In this document: positions 1 through 7,985 of the stretch, piece after piece
How positions within the stretch are numbered: position 1 is the stretch's first letter
Layout: each line of letters starts with the position of its first letter
NCBI RefSeq assembly: GCF_029210495.1
Contig: NZ_JARGDK010000004.1
Coordinates: 1-64,000, forward strand
Direction: 5' to 3'
Source of the DNA: Pseudothioclava nitratireducens
GTDB taxonomy: Bacteria; Pseudomonadota; Alphaproteobacteria; Rhodobacterales; Rhodobacteraceae
DNA: 64,000 bases
Translations under genes and position numbers: made by a program
Notes under the pieces: generated by a model
Told to the model about the DNA's origin: nothing
The model's input: the letters and a program-made list of their open reading frames with translations, nothing else
The model's database searches: none

Positions 1-71
1 TCAGCATAACCACGAAAGCCGCCTGATCATGACCTCAGGCCATCTGGGAAATTACACCACCTTGACGGACG

Positions 72-128
72 CTACCCCCCAGCGGCCACCGCCGCAACGA
101 GGATCGCCAGACCAGCAAACTTGTTCAT
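72..128 (-). CDS. possible 18-residue hydrophobic peptide
   Basis: A short frame on the minus strand starts with ATG behind a GGGAG ribosome-binding-like stretch and encodes a Lys-containing N-terminus followed by a hydrophobic Ala/Val/Leu run, ending at Gly-Gly-stop. It looks like the start of a signal peptide. The stop falls right after a run of six G, so a frameshift in a longer gene is conceivable, but neither shifted frame gives a recognisable protein. It may be chance. Confidence 0.2.
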   Translation of the reverse strand: MNKFAGLAILVAAVAAGG

Positions 129-327
129 TTTTCCCACTCCCTTAGTCATTTGGGAAACACAGTTAATGCGCGCTGTATGGCAGCTTGCGCCCCCAGATGG
201 AACCCAAGAGCGGCACTTGCCGTTCCTTTCCCTGAAAACCGGCGGAAATTCGCGTCCCGGCCCACGCTTTGCGGTTGAAAGCCGCCAGCCCCCGCAGTAT
301 TTTGCGCGCCATTCCGCATATGGTCAC

Positions 328-334
328 AGAAGGA
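328..334 (+). promoter_or_regulatory. Shine-Dalgarno site that decides the infC start
   Basis: AGAAGGA lies 8 nt before the ATA at 343. No ATG, GTG or TTG sits at suitable spacing in the infC frame. The ATT at 334 directly abuts this site and is too close to be used. The site therefore supports initiation at AUA. Confidence 0.7.
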
Positions 335-342
335 TTACAGCC

Positions 343-885
343 ATAGCCCGCAGACCCCACAATGCCCCGCCGCAACGCGATACCGGACCTCGTGTAAATG
401 GTCGTATCCGTGCGCCCGAAATTCGCCTGATCGGGGCCGATGGCGAGAATGTCGGGGTTGTCACCCCTGCGCGCGCGATGGATATGGCTGAGGAAGCCGG
501 TCTGGACCTCGTCGAGATTTCTCCGAATGCCAACCCGCCGGTCTGCAAGATCATGGACTTCGGCAAGTTCAAATACGAACAGCAAAAGCGCGAGGCCGAA
601 GCCCGCAAGAAGCAGAAGATCATCGAGATCAAAGAGGTGAAGTTCCGTCCCGGCACCGACACCCATGATTACGAGGTCAAGATGCGCAACGTGGTGCGTT
701 TCCTCGAAAATGGCGACAAGGTGAAGGTCACGCTGCGCTTCCGTGGCCGCGAGATGGCACACCAGCAGCTTGGCCTCGAACTGCTCAACCGCGTCAAGGA
801 TGACGTGGGCGATCTGGGCAAGATCGAGTCGATGCCCAAGCTCGAAGGCCGCCAGATGGTGATGATGATCGCCCCTACCCGCTAA
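343..885 (+). CDS. infC: translation initiation factor IF-3
   Basis: IF-3 binds the 30S subunit, prevents early 50S joining and checks the start codon and initiator tRNA. The 180-residue product has both IF-3 lobes: an N-terminal part with the family-typical [21 protein letters not shown] stretch and a C-terminal part with [13 protein letters not shown] and EGRQMVMM. The frame is open upstream to 121, but similarity to IF-3 begins only around 343, where the best ribosome-binding site points to an ATA codon. In E. coli infC starts with AUU, and the rare start is the basis of autoregulation, because IF-3 rejects non-standard starts on its own mRNA. An AUA here would serve the same purpose; this is inferred from position. 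A Rho-independent terminator follows. Identity is certain and the start is likely. Confidence 0.95.
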   Translation: MARRPHNAPPQRDTGPRVNGRIRAPEIRLIGADGENVGVVTPARAMDMAEEAGLDLVEISPNANPPVCKIMDFGKFKYEQQKREAEARKKQKIIEIKEVKFRPGTDTHDYEVKMRNVVRFLENGDKVKVTLRFRGREMAHQQLGLELLNRVKDDVGDLGKIESMPKLEGRQMVMMIAPTR

Positions 886-910
886 GGCGCGCCGATCAGA
901 CCAGAGATTG

Positions 911-938
911 AAACCCTCCCCTTGCGGGAGGGTTTTTT
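911..938 (+). terminator. Rho-independent terminator after infC
   Basis: Perfect stem CCCTCCC/GGGAGGG with a short loop, followed by TTTTTT. It lies 25 nt after the infC stop. Confidence 0.85.
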
Positions 939-1034
939 CGTGACCCTCGCCGCTTCGTGAGGCGGCGTGATTTGCCATCGCGCCCGCCCCATGAGACCCA
1001 AGTCCCAAAGCCGCAGAGCACAGGACAGGCACCG

Positions 1035-1631
1035 ATGACCCAGACCAGACTGACCCGCCGTTTCGCCCTTGTTGCGGGGGCAAGCGCGCTTCTGACGCCG
1101 ACGATTCTGCGGGCCGCACCCCAGGACGGCGCACCGATGTCCGCGCGCCCCGCCGAGATCGCCGCCGCGCAGCGCCAGAATGTCTCATCCTTCCGGGTGA
1201 TCGACTGGCGCGACCATTTCGATGCGCTCGACCGGGTGACGCTCATTGCCGATACCCGCTCGAAGGCGCTGCATTACTGGGCCAAGGACGGGACGGATTA
1301 TCGGCTTTACCCGACCTCTGTGCCGCGCAGCGAAGAGCTGACCAAGCGCGGCTACACGCGGATCGTGCGCAAGAAGGTGGGGCCGGACTGGACGCCCACG
1401 GCTTCTATGATCGAACGCAATCCGGAGCTGCGCTACATGCCGCCCGGGCCCGATAATCCGCTGGGCACGCATGCGATGTATCTCGACTGGCCCGCCTACC
1501 TGATCCACGGCACTCACGACACCCGCAAGATCGGGCGGCTGAGTTCGGATGGCTGCATCGGGCTTTATAACGAGATGATCGCGGAGCTGTATGCGCTCTG
1601 CCCCGTGGGGACTCAGGTCAAGATCATCTGA
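1035..1631 (+). CDS. L,D-transpeptidase (YkuD domain), exported
   Basis: A 198-residue protein with an N-terminal twin-arginine-like signal (TRRFALVAGASALL) and a YkuD catalytic core. L,D-transpeptidases make 3-3 cross-links in peptidoglycan or attach proteins to it, in the periplasm. The catalytic pattern is visible: His158 in the LIHGT stretch and the nucleophile Cys174 in SSDGCIGL. In most family members the Cys is followed by Ile/Val-Arg; here Gly176 replaces that Arg, so activity should be checked. The start at 1035 was chosen because it begins exactly at the signal peptide, although the frame is open to 957. The gene stands alone between two terminators, converging with the YeeE/YedE genes. 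Confidence 0.85.
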   Translation: MTQTRLTRRFALVAGASALLTPTILRAAPQDGAPMSARPAEIAAAQRQNVSSFRVIDWRDHFDALDRVTLIADTRSKALHYWAKDGTDYRLYPTSVPRSEELTKRGYTRIVRKKVGPDWTPTASMIERNPELRYMPPGPDNPLGTHAMYLDWPAYLIHGTHDTRKIGRLSSDGCIGLYNEMIAELYALCPVGTQVKII

Positions 1632-1639
1632 CAGGAAAA

Positions 1640-1664
1640 GGGCGGCCCCAGCGGACCGCCCTTT
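1640..1664. terminator. terminator between convergent genes
   Basis: GGGCGG/CCGCCC stem followed by CTTTCGTT on the plus strand and preceded by AAAAG, so it can act in both directions between the transpeptidase and the YeeE/YedE genes. Confidence 0.65.
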
Positions 1665-1684
1665 CGTTCAGTTCGGTAGCGGGA

Positions 1685-2275
1685 TTATTCCGCCGGCACA
1701 GCGACGCCTTGCCCGCCATCCAGCCGCTCGGGGATCACGAAGGCGATGAGGATGAACACCACGCCGAGGCCGATCCCGATCAGATCGCCCGGCAGGCTCG
1801 GGAAGAGCGCGTCGTAGCTCGCCCCCGGGATCTGGCCGATCGTGACCTTGCCGCCGAGGATATCGTCGAGCATGCCGGTCGCTTTCACCTGATCGTAGGT
1901 CAGCGTGTAGAAGAGCGCGCCCAGCAGGCCGCCCGCCACATAGAAGAGCGCGTCACGCCGCCCGGAGGCCAGCGCACAGATCCCCGTCCCCGGGCAATAG
2001 CCCGAGACCGCCCAGCCAAGCCCGAGCATCATGCCGCCGATGAACACCCCCGTGTAGGAGGCTTTCACCGACATATGGCCGACATCGACGATCCCCGCCA
2101 TTTGACCCGCGAAGGTCAGGATCAGCGCAATGCCAATCGCCAACAGGATCGCCTTCATCAGGCTAAGCGCCTTGAGGCTCAGCATACGCCCCAGAACGCT
2201 CGGGTTCGTGGCGCCGACGAGATCGAGCACCGCACCGAAGGCGGCCCCCAGAATGATTGCAAGAACCAGATCCAT
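1685..2275 (-). CDS. YeeE/YedE family sulfur transporter, second half-protein
   Basis: A 196-residue polytopic membrane protein of the YeeE/YedE (DUF395, PmpB-like) family, whose characterised members take up thiosulfate or related sulfur compounds. The family Cys motif is present in SGYCPGTGICAL, and several hydrophobic helices span the rest. It starts 3 nt after the stop of the upstream partner and is certainly co-transcribed with it. The two proteins carry different conserved Cys motifs, so they probably form one transport unit. The operator before the first gene suggests control by sulfide or persulfide. The exact substrate cannot be told from sequence. Confidence 0.85.
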   Translation of the reverse strand: MDLVLAIILGAAFGAVLDLVGATNPSVLGRMLSLKALSLMKAILLAIGIALILTFAGQMAGIVDVGHMSVKASYTGVFIGGMMLGLGWAVSGYCPGTGICALASGRRDALFYVAGGLLGALFYTLTYDQVKATGMLDDILGGKVTIGQIPGASYDALFPSLPGDLIGIGLGVVFILIAFVIPERLDGGQGVAVPAE

Positions 2276-2278
2276 CGC

Positions 2279-2815
2279 TCAGCCCTCCTGCTTGTACATC
2301 ATCATGGCGACGGGCACCGCGACAAGGAACGCGCCCGCCGCGAAGATGAAGCCCGACACCGCCGTTTGCGACATACCCGACATCATATGGCCCGAGGTGC
2401 AGCCCCCTGCGAGGCGCGCGCCGTAGAGCACGATCACGCCACCCAGGAAGGAACCCGCGAAGCGCTTCCAGCTGCTTGCGCCGAAATTCGCGGCCCAAAG
2501 CGGAGGCACCGGGCCTTCACCGCCAAAGCCGCCACGGGCGAGCGCGGAAACCGCCGCCCCGACCATCATCGCCAGCACGAAGACGAAGCTGTAATTCATC
2601 GGCGCAGCGATGTTCTTGGCGTATTTGTTGAGATAGCTCTGCTCAGAGACCGGGCCATCGGCCCCTTCGGTGATGATCTGCGGATTGATCGCATCCCAGA
2701 TCACCCCGTCCAGCACGACGAACTGGGTCGAGACCCCGATCGGCTTGACCAGCAGCATGGCGGCGAAGAACACCACCCCCAGCATGAGGCCGCCGAGTTT
2801 CCACGACACGGACAT
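2279..2815 (-). CDS. YeeE/YedE family sulfur transporter, first half-protein
   Basis: A 178-residue membrane protein with the second hallmark motif of the YeeE/YedE (PmpA-like) family, GARLAGGCTSGHMMSG, in its C-terminal half. The first helix is at residues 5-25. The start at 2815 is set by a strong AAGGAGG site a few bases upstream; the frame runs further upstream but that part shows no protein character. In BigR operons of Xylella and Agrobacterium two such DUF395 proteins occur together, as here. It is the first gene of a two-gene operon directly downstream of nested ATTC/GAAT palindromes. Confidence 0.85.
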   Translation of the reverse strand: MSVSWKLGGLMLGVVFFAAMLLVKPIGVSTQFVVLDGVIWDAINPQIITEGADGPVSEQSYLNKYAKNIAAPMNYSFVFVLAMMVGAAVSALARGGFGGEGPVPPLWAANFGASSWKRFAGSFLGGVIVLYGARLAGGCTSGHMMSGMSQTAVSGFIFAAGAFLVAVPVAMMMYKQEG

Positions 2816-2833
2816 ATGCCCCTCCTTTTTCAA

Positions 2834-2861
2834 ATTCACATTCGTGAATGTTATCACGAAT
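2834..2861 (-). promoter_or_regulatory. SqrR/BigR-type operator before the YeeE/YedE operon
   Basis: Two overlapping palindromes: ATTCACATTCGTGAAT (2834-2849, an exact ATTC-N8-GAAT) and ATTCGTGA-N6-TCACGAAT (2840-2861, perfect 8-bp arms). ATTC-N8-GAAT is the site reported for the sulfide/persulfide-responsive ArsR-family repressor SqrR of Rhodobacter capsulatus, a relative of BigR. It lies 19-46 nt before the start codon, where a repressor would block transcription. The match is visible; the regulator is inferred. Confidence 0.65.
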
Positions 2862-2929
2862 AGGTGACGCTGCGCACCCCGGGCGGGCTTGGGGTGCGGC
2901 TTTGTCGCAGCCAGGAAAAAGGGAGGCCC

Positions 2930-2966
2930 AAAAATTAAAGCGCTGCGGGAGGGAGGCCCGCAGCGC
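2930..2966 (-). terminator. strong Rho-independent terminator
   Basis: Perfect 10-bp stem GCGCTGCGGG/CCCGCAGCGC with a 7-nt loop. Read on the minus strand it is followed by TTTAATTTTT. It would end either the candidate small RNA or transcripts running on from the gene ending at 3190, and it separates both from the YeeE/YedE operon. Confidence 0.8.
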
Positions 2967-3054
2967 ATTATGGGGATCAGACGAGGGAGAGCGTCTTGAT
3001 CCTCGGTCAGGTCCCGGCGGCGATGCCGCGTTTCAGGGAGATCAGGAACCTGAT
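2930..3054 (-). ncRNA. candidate FNR-controlled small RNA
   Basis: This stretch has no convincing protein frame but has the parts of an independent transcript. A palindromic FNR box is centred 41.5 nt upstream of 3054 (minus strand), and a -10-like TAGAGA lies at 3066-3061. Three predicted stem-loops follow: CAGGTTCC with GGGACCTG enclosing GCGGC-ATC-GCCGC, then GACG/CGTC, then a 10-bp terminator stem with a U-rich tail. The loops are rich in CUCCC/CCUCC, which resembles the anti-Shine-Dalgarno loops of several alphaproteobacterial sRNAs. The start is extrapolated from the box position. The alternative is that this is only the 3' trailer of the gene ending at 3190. Confidence 0.4.
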
Positions 3055-3088
3055 GTGTCTTCTCTACGCCGGGGCGCGGGAAGGCTCC

Positions 3089-3102
3089 TTGACTTAGGTC
3101 AA
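3089..3102. promoter_or_regulatory. FNR/DNR-type box
   Basis: TTGAC-TTAG-GTCAA is a perfect palindrome of the Crp/Fnr superfamily type (FNR consensus TTGAT-N4-ATCAA; the TTGAC form is common in FnrL/NNR/DNR sites). The 374-bp space between 2815 and 3190 holds no gene I can support, apart from the candidate RNA, this box and the YeeE/YedE operator. The only transcription unit at activating distance is the minus-strand candidate RNA. Confidence 0.6.
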
Positions 3103-3189
3103 ATTTGCCGGGAGCGACCTGCGACATTTTAGCAGGCGCGCGATCGGCAGACATTTCGTGCCTGTCGCCCTAACCCCCTGATTCCACGC

Positions 3190-5412
3190 TCAGAGTTTTT
3201 GCAGACCCAGCCGCACCGCACGGTTGTCATTGCGCGCCAGCACCCAGTTTCCAAGCCGTTTCGCAAGGGTCTTGTGGCCACGGTCAACCGCGCGCTGGAA
3301 CAGCTCACGCTGATAGCGCGGAAAGCTCTTGCGCGCGCGGAGACGCGCATAGAACTCGGCCTCGCTAAGGCTGCCATCGAGCGCGCCCAGAATCGTCGGG
3401 CTCAGGATGCCCATCTGATGAAGCGACGAGCCCAAGCGGTGCCCCATCAGCGGCGCACGCAGCTTGAGGACGTTTTCGGCCTCGAACCGATCCACATGAC
3501 CCGCATCCAGCGGCTCATAGGGATCGTAAAGCAGGGTCACCCGGCGCGCCGTCCGCGAGGCCTGTGCTGCATCGCCATATTTGCCGCTGAAATCGCGGTC
3601 CCACGCGACCTTGTAGCGGGTCTCCCACGGCACGAGGCTCTTATCGAGCGTCGATTGCGGCGAGATCGCCACCACATCCGCGCCGGGATGCGCGGGGCTG
3701 AAGGCGCAAGCCGCATAACCGCCCATCGAGGCGCCGTAGAACACCACCCGCTTGAAGCGGGTAAAGAACCCCTCTGTGGCCAGACGGTCGAACTCGTCGC
3801 TGACCCAAGGGTCACGATACCATGTCCAGCCCCCCGCCATGACGCCCAGCATCGACCAGCCCTGTTTCTCGATGAACTCGAACCCCCACGGACGCCGGGT
3901 GTCGCGCTTGTTCATGGCGATATCGAGATTGTCGAAGGTCACGACCAGCGTGTCCTGCGCACGCGGGATATAGAGGAAGGAATGGCTGCCATTGTCGGTA
4001 TAGAACCCGTCCTTGCCCGCCAGTTCGCGCGCAATCACTGCCCATTGCGGGTCAGTCGCGGTCTCCTCGGGCGGGTTCGGGGTGAACACGATCCGCGAGA
4101 TCGTGCCGCCGCCGCCATCCGACATTTCTTCGAGCACCTCATTGGTGCCGAAGCCGCGCAGGAACGGGAACGCGCCCGAGCCCTTGCGCACATCCATCAA
4201 CATCTTGCTGTCGGAATGGAGAACCGCCTGAAGAACGGGCTCCATGTGTTTGACTTTATTGACATCCCCAAAACCCGAGAGGTTCAGCAACAGATCGACA
4301 GGACTCAGGTCTTCGGCGCGTGTCACGACACGAATTCGGTCCGGATCAACGCCCTTCTCGGCCAGATGTGCCTGATAGGCCCCGACCCAGTCGGACTGTG
4401 TCGCAGGCCATTTGCCGTTCGGCAAAAGGTCGATCAGCGTGATATCGCAATCCCAGCGATCATGCGCGGCCAAGACCAGCCCCGGCTGCGTGCCACCGAG
4501 ATCGGCAATCGCGCCCAGCGCCGCAATCCCCGCCTTCTCGAAAATGGCGCTGTCGGCCCCCTTCTCCTCGAAGACCAGCTTTGCGCGCCCCTTGATCGGC
4601 GCGAATTCGGGGCGGACCCCGTGTTTCTTCAGCAGCTTGTCGAGGAAGGACCCCGCGCGCGGGATACCGTTGAACCGCAGCCCCAGTTCGCGCTTGTTCG
4701 AGGCCCACAGATGCAGCGCCGTGGTGCGTTCGGTCAGCATCTCTTCGACCTTGTCGGCGTCGCGGATCATCATCGTGCGTTCGCGGAACGTGACCGGGTA
4801 GAAGGCGTCGAGCGGCTGAACCTTGTCATGCAGGCCAAACGTCTCGACGAAATGCGAGATCATCATCGGGCCCCAAACGCCCCAGGGCTGCTGGGTGATA
4901 TGCACGGGCGTCCCGGCAGCGGCGGCCTCTCGGTATTCCTGTTGCAGCGAGGGCTTGATGAAGGGCGGGATCGGGTGACGATCTTCCATGAAGGCGAGGA
5001 TCGCGCGGGTGACCTCGGCATCGGCGGGCAGGCCGAGGATCGCGTTGTTCACACGCTTGGAGTTCGGCAGCTCGTAGCCAAAGACGTAATCGCTTTCATA
5101 GTCCATCGGGCGCCAGCAATAGACGTCCGTGTCGACCCAGATCATGCCCGGATTCTGCGCGATCATGTGGATACGGAAGTAATCCGCAAACAGCGCGAAA
5201 CTGTCTTTCTTTTCGTATTTGATGAAATCATCCGTATCGAGAATCTCGCGCCCGTCACGGCGGATCACACCCTCGGGGACATTGGGAATGTCCTCATAGA
5301 AAAACAGCGTGATCTTTTGCCCCTGATCGACAAAGCTCTTGAGACACAGCTGTTCCATCCAGCTGAGCGCCCCCCCGATCCAGAGCGTTCCAACCTCGCG
5401 CACTCGTGCCAT
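3190..5412 (-). CDS. three-part protein: GT32-like glycosyltransferase + unknown domain + alpha/beta-hydrolase-like domain
   Basis: A 740-residue protein without signal peptide. Residues 1-250 resemble DXD glycosyltransferases of the GT32/Gly_transf_sug type: FADYFRIHMI followed by WVDTDVYCWRP, with Asp94-x-Asp96 as probable metal/nucleotide-sugar ligands. Residues 260-470 form an unrecognised, possibly Rossmann-like domain. Residues 500-700 look like an alpha/beta hydrolase, with the nucleophile elbow VVFYGASMGGYA (Ser562), Asp630 in LLYDPYEP and His658 in MGHRLG as a plausible triad. The start at 5412 follows a GAGGG site; the frame stays open to 8001 but overlaps a clear gene on the other strand. 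It is divergent from the GT2 genes at 5554 and probably belongs with them to a glycan locus. The substrate is unknown. Confidence 0.75.
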   Translation of the reverse strand: MARVREVGTLWIGGALSWMEQLCLKSFVDQGQKITLFFYEDIPNVPEGVIRRDGREILDTDDFIKYEKKDSFALFADYFRIHMIAQNPGMIWVDTDVYCWRPMDYESDYVFGYELPNSKRVNNAILGLPADAEVTRAILAFMEDRHPIPPFIKPSLQQEYREAAAAGTPVHITQQPWGVWGPMMISHFVETFGLHDKVQPLDAFYPVTFRERTMMIRDADKVEEMLTERTTALHLWASNKRELGLRFNGIPRAGSFLDKLLKKHGVRPEFAPIKGRAKLVFEEKGADSAIFEKAGIAALGAIADLGGTQPGLVLAAHDRWDCDITLIDLLPNGKWPATQSDWVGAYQAHLAEKGVDPDRIRVVTRAEDLSPVDLLLNLSGFGDVNKVKHMEPVLQAVLHSDSKMLMDVRKGSGAFPFLRGFGTNEVLEEMSDGGGGTISRIVFTPNPPEETATDPQWAVIARELAGKDGFYTDNGSHSFLYIPRAQDTLVVTFDNLDIAMNKRDTRRPWGFEFIEKQGWSMLGVMAGGWTWYRDPWVSDEFDRLATEGFFTRFKRVVFYGASMGGYAACAFSPAHPGADVVAISPQSTLDKSLVPWETRYKVAWDRDFSGKYGDAAQASRTARRVTLLYDPYEPLDAGHVDRFEAENVLKLRAPLMGHRLGSSLHQMGILSPTILGALDGSLSEAEFYARLRARKSFPRYQRELFQRAVDRGHKTLAKRLGNWVLARNDNRAVRLGLQKL

Positions 5413-5553
5413 AAACTCTGCCCTCACTCGTTTCGCCGCACTCTGCCCCAAGGTGCGCCAATTTCCAATGCCAAAGCCGCGTCTTAGCCGATTTGCGCCG
5501 GGGGGTGGCTGTGCTAGGAAGGGCCAAAGCGTATCTGTGCGGGGCAGTTTTCG

Positions 5554-7902
5554 ATGGCAGTGGTGATCCGGCGGCATCTTCTGGCGCAGGGCGGTGCGCG
5601 GGCAGAAGACCCGGCGCTTCTCGATGCGATCGGCTGGACCGAGGAGACCCCAGAGGGCCCGCGCCACGAATTCCGCGCCTTTTACGCCAACCCGTCCCGT
5701 GCAGAGCGTATTGCTCCCGATCCGGTCGAAGGCGGTGCAGTGGTGCGCGAGCGGCGCGATGTCTCGGGCTGCGCGATGGTGGTCGGGCACGCGCCAGCGC
5801 CGGGGACATTCCGTATCGGCCTCTATGCGAGCGACCCGTCGCCCGACGCGCCCTTCCCCGAAATTCAGAGCGTAGAGATCACCCCCGCCGCGCCTGATCG
5901 TGCGCCCTTCGCGGGGCTGAACTGTCTCTTTGGGCAACGGCTCGAAGAAAGCGTCGAGACGGTGCTCGACTGGCTGAGCTGGCATCACGACGCGCATGGG
6001 GCAACGGGGGCGGTGATCCTCGACCGCTGCCCACCGGACAGCACGGCGCCGGCAGGCGAAGCGTTTGACGCGGCACTCCGCGCGGGGCTTGAGGCGCGCG
6101 AGCTTGAAATGACCGTGGCGCTGCTCGATGCGGCGATCCCGCTTGGAAAACCCGGCTATGGCCCCGAGAACCACCCCTTCCTCGCCCCAGACGCGCCCGG
6201 CAAGGACCGAATGGAGGTGCCCGCCCCCGATCCGTGGCGCGCGCCCCTCGGGCAAGGCGCGCTGTTCGAGATCGTCAAATGGCGGTTTCTCGCGGATGCA
6301 CGGGCGGTGGTGACGCTCGATGTGACCGATCTGCTGGCGCCGCGTGCGGAGGGTGCCCCCAATGTGTTCGACAAGACGGTCGAGGCGCGCTCGGGTGTTG
6401 TGCTGCTGGTCGGGCGGCGGATCTATCCATGGCGCGTGCGCCCGGCGCAGGCCGAGGCCAAATTCGCCGATCATATCTGCCGTCAGTTCGACGCGAGGCG
6501 CGGGATTGCGAAATGGGGCTGTGCGCCCGCCGTCGCCGGGCTGGACGCGACGTGGCGGATGGTGCGTGTGGCCTATGCCAAGCCCGACCCGGACAGCGTC
6601 TTTCCCTTCTGGCGCGCCATGGCGATCCGGGTGCCGGATCGTGCCGCCTCGGAGCTTGCGCCCAAGACCTCGCTGATCGAGGACGAAAGGCTTCTGGCCG
6701 CCGCGACCGAGCTTTGGGACCACAAGCCGATCCGCCCCCCTGTGTCGAAGCCCAAAGCCGCCCCGAAGCGCGCGGTCGAGGCCGGGCGCACCTGCATCGT
6801 GACCACGATGAAGAACGAGGGGCCGTTTATCCTTGAATGGATCGCCTATCACCGGGCGATCGGGGTGGATGATTTCCTGATCTACACGAATGACTGCACC
6901 GACGGCACCGATACGATGCTGGAGATGCTGCAATCCAAGGGCATCTGCCAGCACCGCGTGAACCCTTGGGTTCCGGGCGGCGAGTTGAAACCCCAGCACG
7001 CGGCGCTGCAGGCTGCCGAGAGCGAGCCGGTGATCCAGAACGCGGGCTGGGCGATCTGCATGGATGTAGACGAGTTCATCGACGTGAAGATCGGGGATGG
7101 CACGCTCAAGGCGCTTTATACGGCCATGGGGGACGCCAACATGATCTCGCTGACATGGCGGCTCTTTGGGAACGCGCATGTCCATGAATACGAAGACCGC
7201 TTCCTCATCGAGCAATTCACCCTCTGCGCCCCCGAGATCGCGCGCAAGCCGCATCAGGCCTGGGGCTTCAAGACGCTGTTTCGCAATATCGACCTCTATA
7301 AAAAGCTTGGCGTGCACCGCCCCAAGGGTCTGGTGCCGGACCTCTGGGACCAGATCAAATGGCTCAACGGCTCTGGCCGCCCGATGCCGCGCGAGATGTA
7401 TCGCAATGGCTGGCGTTCGACGCTGGAGACCTATGGCTATGACTGGGTGCAGCTCAACCATTACGCGGTGCGATCCGCCGAGAGCTTCCTCGTCAAGCGG
7501 GACCGGGGCCGGGTGAACCATGTCGACCGAGATCAGGGCCTCAATTACTGGTTCCGCATGAACCACAATGCCGAGACCGAGACTTCGATCCAGCGCATGA
7601 TCCCGGCGCTGCGGGCCGAGTTCGACCGGCTCATGGCCGATCCCGAGATCCGTGCAGCCCATGAGCATTCCGTCGCCTGCCACCGCGCCAAGATCGCGGA
7701 ACTGCGCGCGACCGAAAACTACGAGACATTTTACGGCGATCTGACCGGAGAGCGGTTCGAGCGGCTCTCGGAGATGCTGCATGTCTTTGGCTCCGCGGTG
7801 TTCAACGCAGGCCCCGATGTGATCCCCGAGGACCTGCACCGGCGCGACCTGCCACCGAATTTCTTCTTCACGGTCGAGCATGTCGGCGAGGCGGAGCATT
7901 GA
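5554..7902 (+). CDS. large GT2-like glycosyltransferase (Glyco_tranf_2_4 type) with N-terminal extension
   Basis: A 782-residue protein. Residues 410-720 form a glycosyltransferase domain of the Glyco_tranf_2_4 kind: TCIVTTMKNEGPFILEW, then NDCTDGTDTMLE, then MDVDEFID, with Asp504-x-Asp506 as the likely metal site, and a conserved HRP/LNHYAVRS region. The first 400 residues are not recognised; they contain stretches such as GLNCLFGQ and WLSWHHDAHGA, and an Ala/Pro/Lys-rich linker joins the halves near residue 400. The C-terminal domain is clearly homologous to the next gene, so one arose by duplication. It lies 142 bp from the divergent fusion gene. It probably adds sugars to a surface glycan or protein, in the cytosol or at the inner membrane. 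Confidence 0.75.
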   Translation: MAVVIRRHLLAQGGARAEDPALLDAIGWTEETPEGPRHEFRAFYANPSRAERIAPDPVEGGAVVRERRDVSGCAMVVGHAPAPGTFRIGLYASDPSPDAPFPEIQSVEITPAAPDRAPFAGLNCLFGQRLEESVETVLDWLSWHHDAHGATGAVILDRCPPDSTAPAGEAFDAALRAGLEARELEMTVALLDAAIPLGKPGYGPENHPFLAPDAPGKDRMEVPAPDPWRAPLGQGALFEIVKWRFLADARAVVTLDVTDLLAPRAEGAPNVFDKTVEARSGVVLLVGRRIYPWRVRPAQAEAKFADHICRQFDARRGIAKWGCAPAVAGLDATWRMVRVAYAKPDPDSVFPFWRAMAIRVPDRAASELAPKTSLIEDERLLAAATELWDHKPIRPPVSKPKAAPKRAVEAGRTCIVTTMKNEGPFILEWIAYHRAIGVDDFLIYTNDCTDGTDTMLEMLQSKGICQHRVNPWVPGGELKPQHAALQAAESEPVIQNAGWAICMDVDEFIDVKIGDGTLKALYTAMGDANMISLTWRLFGNAHVHEYEDRFLIEQFTLCAPEIARKPHQAWGFKTLFRNIDLYKKLGVHRPKGLVPDLWDQIKWLNGSGRPMPREMYRNGWRSTLETYGYDWVQLNHYAVRSAESFLVKRDRGRVNHVDRDQGLNYWFRMNHNAETETSIQRMIPALRAEFDRLMADPEIRAAHEHSVACHRAKIAELRATENYETFYGDLTGERFERLSEMLHVFGSAVFNAGPDVIPEDLHRRDLPPNFFFTVEHVGEAEH

Positions 7903-7940
7903 GCGCCCTGCCCCGGTCGTGGCGACGATGGCTGGGATGG

Positions 7941-7976
7941 ATGCCTCCGGCGGGGATATTTGGGGCAGCGTGAAAG
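7941..7976 (+). repeat. dispersed intergenic repeat, copy A
   Basis: A GCCTCCGGCGGGGATATTT-type core followed by a GTGAAAG tail, just before the next start codon. Related elements are at 12113 and, inverted, at 12064 and 17855, with a weaker one at 51645. This motif is a frequent intergenic element in Rhodobacteraceae. Confidence 0.5.
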
Positions 7977-7985
7977 GGTAAGACG

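Noticed and set aside
121-342. In-frame extension of infC to an ATG at 121
   Set aside because: IF-3 proteins have no such N-terminal extension, and the region lacks a ribosome-binding site at 121.
2848-3132. 94-residue open frame on the plus strand in the gap before the fusion gene
   Set aside because: No ribosome-binding site or protein-like composition; it covers the operator, terminator and candidate RNA.
3199-5487. 762-residue open frame on the plus strand
   Set aside because: Antisense to the fusion protein, which has recognisable motifs; the plus frame is low-complexity and Arg/His-rich.
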